From positions 3,211,275 to 3,275,274 of the forward strand of contig JAJEKV010000020.1 of the NCBI GenBank assembly GCA_021234155.1: DNA of 64,000 nucleotides, in the 5' to 3' direction. The notes beneath the pieces are model-generated. The model was not told the DNA's origin. It made no database searches and worked only from the letters and a program-made list of their open reading frames with translations. Source of the stretch: Isoetes taiwanensis (taxonomy: Eukaryota > Streptophyta > Lycopodiopsida > Isoetales > Isoetaceae). This document shows, piece after piece, positions 10,615 through 20,881 of the stretch (position 1 is its first letter; the number at the start of each line of letters is the position of its first letter). Position numbers and translations under genes: made by a program.

Positions 10615-11700
10615 TACTAAGAGTCTGTTTTCTAAGGCTCATGGACCCAATTCTTGAAATCGACCTTGTCTTTGAGCCGCCCACCCCATTGATCATTTTA
10701 AAGAGGGTGAGATTATCAACTGGAATCCCATTAGTTCCTTGGATACCTTGGAGACTCATCACAGGTTGATGGTAACTAGGTCTAGGAGCAATATAATCAT
10801 CGTCACTATCATATGTCCTTCCAAAATCACCCACCATAGCACCTAAGATCATCGCAGATAGCAAAGCCAAACCCTGTATTCAAATAGATAAAGCTCATAA
10901 GAACACGCAAATTTTGCCATGCCTCTGCCAACTAATAACTCAATAAAACCCTACAAACATAGTTTTATTTATTAAAACAAGATAATCTGTTGTTTCGTTT
11001 TCACCCTTTATGATTAAAAGTTAGATTATGTGCATTTGGCTATGGCCAATTGCAATGCAGAAAAAAAAGCGACCATATGCTAAAGAAAGTGCATAAGATA
11101 GCTAAGATTGTATTTTATCATATCCCTTTACATACCTGTAGAATGATCACCTCTATAGTGATCCACTTAGAAAATTATAAGTGCCCTTCTACAAAGTCTG
11201 TTATTGTACTGATCTCACCAATGGCATCTTTTGAAATGTCCCCGCAATAGATTGAAAAATATAATTCAATGAATGAAAGATAGTCAACAACATAATCAAT
11301 ACAAACCGACTTCTTTCCAACTGTGGTCAAGGAAAAGAATTGCTCTCTTTGTTGCTTGCGCCATTAATAAAGAGCTCTTGGACCGAATATCGCAAAAACA
11401 AAGATTGATTGATATCAATTGACATGTATAGTGAAACGAATAAAGCAACATCCACGTAATATATACACAACACAAACAGCAACCACTCGAAGCTTCAGCT
11501 GCAACATAGCCTGAAAAGGAAATAAGGCATACAAGTCTACTTACACCCATAAATACATAAATAAACCTGCAATGGAATAATATCCAATGTCAAGATTCAG
11601 ATATGTCTTTAAATGCTAAACAAACCATATTAACAATCTTCAAAAGAATCTCCTTGTACAAGACTGCCATTCTGCAAGTAGGAACCATGTGTTTGCTGTT
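10615..11700 (-). pseudogene. Captured TOM2A-like tetraspanin gene remnant inside CACTA
   Basis: Minus-strand exon-like pieces occur in gene order. Near 11690-11605: CRMAVLYKEILLKIVNMVCL, which fits the N-terminal membrane start of TOM2A-type tetraspanins. Near 11520-11460, after a 'tttcag' acceptor: GYVAAEASSGCCLCC, the Cys-rich loop. Near 11375-11310: LLMAQATKRAILFLDHSWKE. Near 10870-10620, after another acceptor: ALLSAMILGAMV, then YDSDDDYIAPRPSYHQP, the cytoplasmic tail start. TOM2A proteins are tonoplast-associated four-pass proteins that tobamoviruses use as host factors. The large extracellular-loop region and the C-terminal end are not recognisable. Introns appear retained, so capture was from genomic DNA. 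Expression cannot be judged. Confidence 0.75.
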
Positions 11701-12639
11701 ACTACTATTATCTGATGGGACCAGAAGGAAGTGCCCACTAATGGTTATACTTATCCAAGGAGATAAGCCCACCAAGCCCACGATCGATAACATCCAAGAC
11801 GAGCTTTGCCATGCAAAGCATGAGGATGGTTTAAACATCTTTACTTGTGGTTCAAAGCAAGCTTCTACTACTAAGATGAAAATGGCCAGAATGAAAAAGC
11901 AAATGTTTTTCTATGTTAATAGTATTAATTTCAGGTTGAGCATATAAATATTGAATGCATCAATGCAAAATGGAATGATTACGTTAGCGTAACCGGTCAC
12001 TTGGGATAATGTGAACTCTTCCCAAGTATATGCTTTGACAGGTGAGAAAGGCGATGGTAAATCCATAGTCATAGTAAAGGAGATGGTAAACCTGATTTTT
12101 TTGCTTCTTTTATCCGTGAATCATTTGCATTCCTCCATGTTCGATTTCCCCAACTTCTATAAGTTGAATATCAAGTGTTCTTGAAATGTCATTTTGGCCC
12201 TGAGTAGCTCGCATCAGATTAAAACTCGTTCAAACTTCTATTTTGTGGCCGTTTTTAAAGAACCATCAAATCAGAGCAAAAATATGGACAAAATGCAACG
12301 AAAAGATTACCAATAGTGTATGAGCTTCTAGTCGACGCATGGCGGCGTGGTTTTTTTAAAAGCTGCGTACATCAGGCACTATTACATTGCGACAATGAGG
12401 TTCATCCTTAGCAGTTTAGGTCAAGCGGTTCCATCATCTTCCTTGTGTGAGATTTGCCTATTCGGCATTGTAAGTTTTACGCCTTTGTATCAAATATGGG
12501 TTTGCAAAGAACAAAAAAGCTCAGCGCCAAACAAATCCAAATTAATCCGCTTATTTGCCTTGTGCGAAAATAGAGCATCGAAATACCAAAACCCTAACCC
12601 TATTTCGTATACATTAGACCTACATGAACTTTAGAATTT

Positions 12640-12950
12640 TTTAATGACGATATTTCTGACGTTTTTCTTGACGAAAATCCTAACGCAACTTCTGACGCAT
12701 AACCTGACGAAAACCATTCGACGCATATTCTGACGTTTATATTGACGAAAAATCTGACGATAACACTGACGTTAAATCTCTGACGATTAATTTGATGCAT
12801 AGCCTGACGATTATTTCTGACGAATAATCAGACGAAATATCTGACGCAATACCGTCAGAAAAATCGTCAGAAAAACATTCGTCAGAATACTCGTCAACAT
12901 AAACGTCATGCAAAAATCTCTCTAAACAGTCTGACGATTTTTCTGACGCA
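12640..12950. repeat. CACTA right subterminal repeat array
   Basis: The motif 'tctgacg' with A or C next (TGACGA/TGACGC) occurs about 20 times, mirroring the left array in inverse orientation. The array switches to 'gtcagaaaaatcgtcag' near 12855-12890. Confidence 0.85.
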
Positions 12951-13049
12951 GAACCCTCATTCTCTTGTAGTGAGACTTGGGAGTAAGCATGGGATGATGC
13001 CTCTGTTTTGCGGACTTGTTCAGTTGGTTTCAAATACGTCTTTCAAGAG

Positions 13050-13760
13050 ATTCTAAGATTCTCCCAGCTCCAATGACAAGGATAATATTTTATCTTGTCT
13101 TGGTCTATATTGACGGTTGGATACAAGGTTTTCTTTGTATTCTAATGTCACCCTCTCAAAATAAGGATCCATCTCCTTAGCCCGATCTAGTTCTGGATGC
13201 GTTTTGACAATATCTGATATAGTTTTACCAGCAGCCAACCCACTCATGATGGACATGAATAGTACTAGAAACTCACCTCTTGAGTAACTTAGTGGGGTAT
13301 AATTTGGTGGATTTAAAGCCTGGCCTTGATTATAAAAGCACATAAGAGCATCATCATCTACTATTATGATGTCCTCTTTGCCAAGCTGATCCATCAAAGT
13401 ACCGAGATGTTTAACGAAGACTAGTTTGCCATCCGGATCTCTTGGATGTGAAAACTTTATACACTTAGTTTGGTCTCAAATCGTCACACAGTATCTATTC
13501 ATTCCTGGTAACACCCTAAGAACTTCTTCAATATTTCTGCGCTCCATTGAGGACCAGATGGCAACTCAAAACAATCTGAATGCCTCATTCATCATATCTT
13601 CTAAGTATGGACGAGGATAGATCTACTTAGTATTCGATTCTAGAGGGACTTGTTCGAAGTCATCCCTGTTAATAAGCTTCTTAATTTTACACAGGACACC
13701 ATTCAGATCGAAGACAATGACTTTGTCACAAGCAGGTGGGGCCCTGACCTTGAAAAACGG
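13050..13760 (-). pseudogene. FCP1/SCP-like HAD phosphatase domain, interrupted
   Basis: The minus strand reads CDKVIVFDLNGVLCKIKK, then IYPRPYLEDMMNEAF, VAIWSSMERRNIEEVLRVLP, DPDGKLVFVKHL, EDIIIVDDDALMCFYNQGQA and NPPNYTPL. This is the order of motifs I, II and III of the FCP1 homology (NLI-interacting) HAD fold. Motif I is DLNGV, so the second, general acid/base aspartate of DxDx(T/V) is Asn, as in some plant members that may be inactive. In-frame stops lie near 13625 (TAG), 13565 (TGA) and 13478 (TGA). The last part, 13053-13397, is an open 114-codon ORF ending LSLELGES. Together with the upstream segment it looks like the C-terminal domain of a larger dead gene. Confidence 0.72.
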
Positions 13761-13984
13761 AGTTATCCATACAAAAATTGTTTGCAATACACGCTAAGCG
13801 CGTTTTGTCCTTTATAAGTATTTTACATATCACGCCTAGCGTGAATTACCTTTCACATCAGAGCCTTTGTGGTCATCCCCAGCAGTCCTAGTATTTACTT
13901 CACTCCCCGGATGCTTGCTGCCAGAAGCATCAACTCCACGGTTTAGTTCGGACACGTTTTCTTCTATGAAAGCTATCTCAGGGT

Positions 13985-15620
13985 TTATTTCCTAACCTCA
14001 GTGGTTGAATCTGAGCTTGCATGATCATCCTGGCTTATATCAAGAACTACCATGGCCGAAGTGAGTGTACCCCCAAGTATAACATTACCAGTTGCAATAT
14101 TACCAAGCATAGACTCCATATTTTGCTCCATGATCTCACGCGCTAACGTTGCGGCCTTCTCCTCGGGGGTTGAATTGCTTTTTGAACATTCTGGAGTTGT
14201 TCTTGGAGGCGATTGTGAAAGAGGAGTTTGCTTCGCCCCATTGTAAGGTACCAAAGCTAATGAATTTTTATCTTTGACAGGACCGCCAATCAGCCGTGGC
14301 TAGTACCTTTTCCAAAAACACTTCAAGAAAATCCCTGGACTGGTCATCATTGACGAAACTTAGACATCTTTTTGATGTCTTCAAGGCTTCTCTACCAATG
14401 TACCCTCCAACATGAAATTCACAGCAAGTGGTATCAAGTGGTGCAAAAGCCTCAATAAGATAACTAGTCAGATTGATTGCAAACCCATGTTTATTCAAGG
14501 GCCCCTTCTCTTTTGTCAGCAATTCCAGAGTGATGTCCTTCCGGTAAAGGTCAGCAAGATCAAATTCCTGGCATTCATTCGCTTCATCCTCATCATCTGC
14601 TTTGTAGAATTTCAAGCTAGGTTCATCTAAAAGAAAACACTGCCATGCACCTTTATCTGATGCCCCTTTGCTCTTAGCTACCTCATAGTCATCATCTGGC
14701 ACAAGGGATATCACTATGAAGATTATACAGGAGCCGTTAAACTGCATCTTCAAATCTGTATCCTTTGTCTCAAAGAAAAGAGAACCTTCCCTAACGACTT
14801 TTAGGCATTCCGTGTCGTATGAAGCCAACAAAGCATGCATATGAGGCTCTTCTAGAGAAATTATGATGACAATAGTAAAGAGCTTCTCAGTTGTTAAGCC
14901 TATGCAGCTAATAAAAAAATGATGTACTCTTTTTGAATCCCTTTCTCTCCTTTTGCAGTCCTACTATCCAATATAAACAGAGAAATATTACGAGGACCTA
15001 TTGTTGTATCAGGTAGGAGACCCTTATAGCCAGTAGAGACCAAGTATTGGAGTGCAGATAAATCACCATCAACATCTTTCAGTCCTGATGGCAACCTTTC
15101 TTCTCAGCTCAATCATCACCTTATCTGATAGTTTTGTAGTATGCCGTTAGTTCTTTGATTTCCTGTTTTTCAAAAAGTCCTTGGACCAGAAGATATATTT
15201 CTTGATGTCATCAGCAGATACGCTATACTTGTCTAGCAGGCCGAGTTCAAACAATGTTACATCACCAAATAGCTTCTGAAGTTCTTGCCCAACTGCTACC
15301 TTCATAACTCGCATGTCTTTTATATGAGTGCACCATTCAACAAAGGACATTTTGTCCTTAACTGAAGAACCCTTCTTGTACAGAATTTCTTTGTTTATGC
15401 ATTGATCTAACAGCCAAATGACTTCATCATCCTGAAGGCCCTGTACTTTTCTCATCTCAGTGGTCTTCAAATCAAATATGGAAGTATCTTGAGGAAGCAC
15501 TCTTCCCATTGCATCTGGTAGCTGTTTCTGAGCTTAAGCATCCCAGAACTCGTTCCACTTCGCCCAGACTTCGTTCTTAGAGTAGATGATCATGTAGGCA
15601 TCTGTAGGGCCTCTGAAGAT
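13985..15620 (-). pseudogene. Upstream part of the HAD-domain gene, family unknown, frameshifted
   Basis: Three well-formed minus-strand open stretches lie in a row: 15509-15147 (preceded by an open segment reading EVWAKWNEFWDA and then a TAA), 15094-14900, and 14840-14268. The last continues by a one-base shift at about 14285 into GGPVKDKNSLALVPYNGAKQ and runs on to 13985. They look like real, once-coding sequence: acidic and charged, with a Ser/Pro-rich linker TPLSQSPPRTTPECSKS before the HAD part. I recognise no domain. Same strand, close spacing and similar decay suggest one gene with the FCP1-like domain at its C-terminus. Confidence 0.5.
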
Positions 15621-15828
15621 GCTTCAGAAGTCTCCCCAGCTTCCTCCCCACTTTTTTTTCCTGTCTTTCTGGGCCTTGGTTTCTTATCTTGGTTGTTTGC
15701 AGCGGTCTTCCATATTCTATCCATTGCTGGCGGGCATGATGGAGTTGTTCCACGTAAGGGTTGCACGAATAAGAAAACCATATCAGCAAAAACACGCAGG
15801 GCAGACAAAAATATACCGCTTTTAGATC

Positions 15829-16122
15829 AAGCCAACAGGATAAACAAGAAAGGGCAAAGCCGGGCGTGCCCAATTCGCGCCTGACATGTATTCAGCTGGC
15901 AATTCGCGCCTGGAGGGAATTGCCAGTATGAATACATGTCTAGCTTCGTATAAACTTGATGGTCCTATTGGAATGAGTTAGTGAACTTATTTCAGGAGGC
16001 ATTTTAGACCAAGCCAATAGGATAAACAAGAAGTGATAAAGCCAGGCATGCCAATTCGCACCTGATGTGTACTCATGCTGCTAATTCGCGCCTAATTGCT
16101 AGTATGAATACACGTCTGACCT
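15829..16122. repeat. Two diverged copies of a ~110-bp foldback unit
   Basis: 'aagccaacaggataaacaag' at 15829 and 'aagccaataggataaacaag' at 16011 begin two related units, each ending in 'tatgaatacatgtc'/'tatgaatacacgtc'. The first contains an inverted repeat: 'gacatgtattca-gctggcaattc' against 'gaattgccag-tatgaatacatgtc' (about 15884-15941). It looks like a small MITE that is duplicated, or inserted twice. No gene lies between 15880 and 16275. Confidence 0.7.
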
Positions 16123-16275
16123 AGTCTATTGCTGTTATTTCTACTTGATCTATCTAAATGCCACCTAATATACTAATCTTTTATAAAGGAAGACATCGCC
16201 CATTTTGTTTGATGCTGCACTAATCTTCGTGAGGTCCTCTGCAGGCGTATGGGGACTTAAAAACCGACATCTCAT

Positions 16276-17990
16276 GTGGTTGTAATGAAGCAGATACATG
16301 GTTTGTCCTGTTTGCTTAGCCTTATTGGAGAGGGATCTTTGTGCTTCAATAGAATGCTGAAAGTGAAGCACCAATGCATTAAGGAGCTAGTAGGTGAAGG
16401 GACTATCATACTAGCTGTCATAACTATCCATGCTGTCAATGATGAAAGGTTAGGAGAGGATAAAGTGGGTGTGGCCATATCAAGTTTAGAAGAAAAATGG
16501 GAGGAAAAAGGGTCAAATCACCAGGATTGCACTGCTTGTGTTAAACAACTGGAGGTTCCATGCATCATGCCATGGCCTATAGCCTGCATTGAGTTTATAG
16601 GAGATTTCCTTTTACCAGAGTCAGAGGTTGTGGATGACACTGATTTTCTTAATGCACCTCCAATAGATGCCAGGAGCATAGTTTCGAAAAAGAGGGCACA
16701 CTCAATGGTGAAACATTATCCTAGCAAGAGGTCCAAGTCAAGTAGTGATTGTTCACGTGAAACTATGGCTAAGGTAAGGGGAATGGAATATTATTGGGCT
16801 AATTGTGTTCAGAAGTTTGAAATTGATGAATTGGTGGAAGCAAAAGCCACCTTTCAAGAGTATACTTGTGATGAGAGGAGGACTTACATATACTCCATTC
16901 ATGAGCTTGCACTTCAAGATGGAAAATATCCAAAGGAAAAAAGATACCCATTGCTAGGGGCGTGGATATGTAAAGGTGCATAGGGACATATTCATGGCAT
17001 TCCAATTTCATCTTGGCAAAATTGGCAAGCAAATCATGCAAAAGGGAGTAAAATTGCATTACATGGAAATAATGGCATGTTGAGGCCAACTTCTAGGATC
17101 CTGGCTGTTAGGGAGGTTTTTGATAAATTTGTTGAATTCAACGCTGAGAATATTCCACATAAAAGTAGGAAAGATCAACAGGGAAAAACAGTTGTCGAGA
17201 AGAGATTGCCATCCCATTGTACACAGAAGAGTATATTGGAGGAAGTGAATGCTTTGCTTCGAGAACTAATAGTACCTGCAATATCTCAACCCAATTTCAG
17301 TAGACTATGAAGCAAGCACTTCAAGCATGTCACTATAGACACTTCGAACAACTTTGCAAAGTGCAACTTGTGTGCTAAGTGGAAAGAGATTCTGAATAAG
17401 ACCAAGCAACCAAGCCAAAAGGCTAAGATAAAGGAGCAAATGAAAGATCACATGACAGACCAACTATCATGTAGATCCACTTATTGGATGTGGAGAATGT
17501 TATCATGTTTGGAACCCAATAACTATGTTTGTATTATATATGACAAGATGGATCAATCAAGACTTGTTTGCCACTGTATAGTTACATATCCAAGCAAATA
17601 AATCGAGCTTATCCTATGCAGGTCTCTCTGACAGGTGCAATAGTGCATAGCTCGGTGCCAATTTATTGTGGCAATTTTAGTTTGCAATTGTGGAGTGATG
17701 GTCCAGATTTTCATATTGAAAGTGTGATGAGCTGCTTGAGGAACTATGAGAGTGGTTAATCTAGTGACCTCTACAATCTTGGAGGTGGTAGCCAACCACT
17801 CTTCAGTGCATTGTTGGATAGAAACCCTAATAATCTAGAGAAGTTTACTAAGGCAAGGTTTAGGAAGTCAGGTGCTTCTGAACACGTTGGAGCCTCAAGT
17901 TCACGTCCTCAACCTCGAGATCTACCTCCAAAGTTCCTCCTTCAACTTGACAATTGTGCTGGACAAAATAAAAACAGGTATATGTAATCA
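16276..17990 (+). pseudogene. DUF7869-type DDE-transposase-like gene, degraded
   Basis: A 235-codon ORF (16276-16983) continues in successive open segments (about 17077-17310, 17340-17601 and 17630-17990). The downstream part reads FKHVTIDTSNNFAKCNLC, KWKEILNKTKQ, VCIIYDKMDQSRL, VSLTGAIVH and finally LPPKFLLQLDNCAGQNKNRY. That last block, a central Asp in LDN followed by NKN, is the hallmark of the transposase-like domain in large plant and protist families annotated as DUF7869. Stops at 16981, 17308 and 17757, plus frame changes, break the gene, and the expected distal H/D-rich block is not seen. I inferred the start from the ORF only. Confidence 0.6.
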
Positions 17991-18099
17991 TGTTGTGCTG
18001 TTATAAAAAAAAAGTCACATTCTCGATGCAAATTTACTAACCCGGGAAAAAGTTGCAGTGCCAAAATGGTCTAAAATCCTGGCATAAATCCAATCTAAC

Positions 18100-18620
18100 T
18101 GAATGATGGTTATGGTATCTTCTTCATCCGAGTTGGTGGCTTCTCCCATGGCTCTAGCAGCTGCCCCCTGTCTGCTCAGCCTCCTCAGCTCTCATGTGCA
18201 ATACATCATCATCAATTGTTAGACTCAAAACAAAAAAACTAAATGCCTCTTGGTATTTGCCAATTCTGTTGCAAGCATAATCAACCTTTTTCCCTTTCAG
18301 TATTTTGTGGGCCACTACTGCAATTTGCAATTCCTCTTTCTTAATCCAGAATAAGCTCGATCCTTCCTTGCCCAACTCTACTCTATCTCTGTGTTTCCAG
18401 ATTACCCAGCTGCATAAATTTCTAATTGCATTTAGCAATCTACTATTAGTGTCCATAAACTCTAGCAAATTGGTCTCATTTGGGGTGTTTTGGTTGATTT
18501 AGGCAATCCAGCTCCAAAATTCAGCCAGCCATGAACAAGTAAAGGTATGATTGGAATTCTCTTCAGCTCCACATTGCTGACATCTACTAGATATGCTACC
18601 ATCATATTTCGAGGTTAGTG
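18100..18620 (-). mobile_element. LINE ORF2 C-terminal (RVT zinc-binding) fragment
   Basis: The minus strand reads SSRCQQCGAEENSNHTFTCS, then WLAEFWSWI, a stop, and later LLNAIRNLCSWVIWKHRDRV. The spaced Cys/His residues and the following 'WxIWKxR' are typical of the reverse-transcriptase zinc-binding region at the end of plant L1-type ORF2. No reverse transcriptase core is attached. At least one stop (about 18500) shows that it is dead. Confidence 0.65.
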
Positions 18621-18970
18621 GGAGAAAGTATTAGTCAATTAACGAAGCTTTCTGAGTAGATTTGAGCTTAAATAATGAAGCAACGTTACACATGAATAGG
18701 TATAAAGCAAAGGGTCAATGATGCATGGTGTGCAAAATGGCTGGATGTTGTGCAACGTACTATAGCAACGTTGAGGAGCTAATATAAGAGTCTTTGCTAG
18801 ATTTTTGTAGGAGGGGCAGTATGACATGAAATCTTTGAGAAATTGACTGCATTCTTTCACAATATATCAAATGCTAGAAATATTTGAAATGATTCTTTGC
18901 AGTTATTTTTTATTTGCAGCTAATAAGGACTGGAACTTATGCCAAAGTCCAGCTTCACATAGTTGGGACT

Positions 18971-19012
18971 AAAGAAATGTTTGCGGCAGCTTTGGCGATA
19001 GATTTCTTGTAA
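18971..19012 (+). repeat. GC-rich palindromic module, copy c (decayed)
   Basis: 'aaagaaatgtttgcggcagctttggc' followed by 'gatagatttcttgtaac' matches the module at 4763-4810 in the same orientation. It has lost part of the right palindrome arm and several G/C positions. Confidence 0.7.
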
Positions 19013-19706
19013 CATAAACCATTGCTTTGAGAATCAATTTATTAAAGGAGAAAATGGTCAGATTTGATAAGATGATATGCATCATATGATGGAAGACGAA
19101 GTAAAGATCCACAACTTGATGATAACTTATCAATTTGTGCGTTAGGCCCATAGAGATGATAGGTCATATTTCATGCACTGGCACAAAATATGAGCAAGCA
19201 ACCGATTGTTATGCATCAATTTTTAGCCTAGTCCAAACAAGAAAATGAAAAATAGATGTTGGTGACCTCGTTGTCAAACTGATAGAAGCTAATGCGCATG
19301 GGCCTTGGGTCTAATGGAGACACATTAGTCTTAAAACACCCAGAGACCGCTCAAACTCGTATTAGGAATAATTCCGTCCATGGCCTTTCGTGGTCTCATC
19401 GACTTTCAATAAAATATCTATTTGAATAGTTTTTGTGGTTGTTGCATATCATTTTTAGGGAATAAATTATTAATTGCATATTTCTTAGTAGCCATAATGG
19501 CTTCAACGAAACTTGCTCAAGACTAATCCCAAAATTTTATGTGGTTTAGCTAAACCCTACACATTTTCCCTCTCATACTTCTAGTATTTAGCTAAACTCA
19601 AAAATTTATGTGGTGTGGTCAACAAAAAATATTAAGCTAAAATTTATGTAAAATGTTAGATGTAAGCTCCTCTATTCAAAGTAATTATACCCCAACTATG
19701 CATTAC

Positions 19707-19817
19707 ACTTGGTAATTGATTGGCAGCAGGATTTTATGCGCCGTAAAACCACGAGGTTGCCGACGAGTGGAGTGGTTTTACAGGGCATACAACACCCCTA
19801 TCCATCAATTACCTAGT
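19707..19817. repeat. MITE-like foldback, ~111 bp
   Basis: 'acttggtaattgattgg' (19707-19723) pairs with 'ccatcaattacctagt' (19802-19817). Inside, 'ttatgcgccgtaaaaccac' pairs with 'gtggttttacagggcata', so nearly the whole element folds back on itself. Confidence 0.75.
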
Positions 19818-20881
19818 ACTTAATTTACTTATGCGACCATTGCATAGTATTTTTGTGGCTAAATTATTTTCGTAGCCATTTGCTTATTATTTTTTGTGGC
19901 CATTGCATATTGGCGTGCAACATTGTGAATCTTTATGCATATTGGCATGAAATTTCCATGGACGACATTTTCGACCACTAAACATACAAGGGCGAAAATT
20001 AGGAAGGGGCTGCTCTATCCTTATTGCTTTTTTTCGATCATTGGATCAAAGCATTATTCTATGAATGTGCCAAATCAAGGGTTGTGGAATTTCCACATCA
20101 GACCCACGTATAAGTTCGCGCACCCCATACGCCTAAATACGTACATACATACATCATATAGTTGAATCCATACACACAAAAAATGCATAAGCTACCATTG
20201 TTCATTTACAGAACACAGATAAGAAGAACACAGATAACAGAGTGAAGAACAGAACACAGAATACAGAACACAGATAAGAAGAAATGAGAGCAAATGAGAG
20301 TTGCCATTCAAACAGAACGTCATATAAGAACTGCATTGAGCACAAGTTCGAGTCTTCTTCTGACTAAAACAAACAAGAAGGATTCATAAAGCAGATATAC
20401 GTCCACTTCTCGCCCTGCCTCGCCCTTCTCTGCCTCGCCATTCTCTGCCCTGCCTCGCCCTCTGCAAAGATTTCTCAGCAAAGATTTAGCAGCGAAGATT
20501 TCTCAGCAAAGATTTCTCTGCCCTGCCTCGCCCTCTGCAACCGGCTTCTGAGCAAAGATTCTCAGCAAAGCCGGTTTCTCAGCAGCGCTTCTTCAGCAAC
20601 GATTCTCAACTGGCTTCTCAGCAACGTCACTCAACCGGACTACCTCTGCTTCCCGCCATGCTCGCACAGCAGCCACCACGCCAAGCGCCACAATTAGCCA
20701 ACGTCCAGTTTTTTTTAACCCTAACCCTAATATCCCTCCCCAAACCACTAACGAAATCATAGTAAGAAATAAGCTCTCCCCCATTTTCCGCCAAACCACT
20801 ACCACAATCATACTTGGGACCATAATTGGATAATTTGGGACCTTATTGTACAGGATTTCGTTCCGGTAGTAGTCGAAGGCT
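19818..20881. other. P450 upstream region with low-complexity repeats
   Basis: No gene. Two internally repetitive tracts are visible. At 20212-20300 'gaacacagataa(gaa)' repeats irregularly. At 20400-20620 there are CT-rich units, 'ctgccctgcctcgccctctg' and '(c)agcaaagatttctc'. Two CCCTAA units (20715-20730) form a telo-box-like site about 150 bp before the ATG. I cannot place a TATA box with confidence. Confidence 0.55.

Larger units (their letters stand above)
9535..12972. mobile_element. CACTA (En/Spm) DNA transposon, non-autonomous, 3.44 kb
   Basis: The left terminus is CACTACAAGAGAA (9535-9547) and the right terminus is its exact reverse complement TTCTCTTGTAGTG (12960-12972). Both are flanked by the 3-bp target duplication AGA (9532-9534 and 12973-12975). 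Dense subterminal repeats lie inside each end: TCGTCA/CGTCAG-type units at about 9550-9890 and TGACGA/TGACGC-type units at about 12640-12950, in inverted orientation to each other, as expected for transposase-binding arrays. No TNPA/TNPD-like ORF is present. The interior instead carries a minus-strand tetraspanin (TOM2A-like) gene remnant, so this is a gene-capturing CACTA that needs transposase in trans. Confidence 0.95.
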
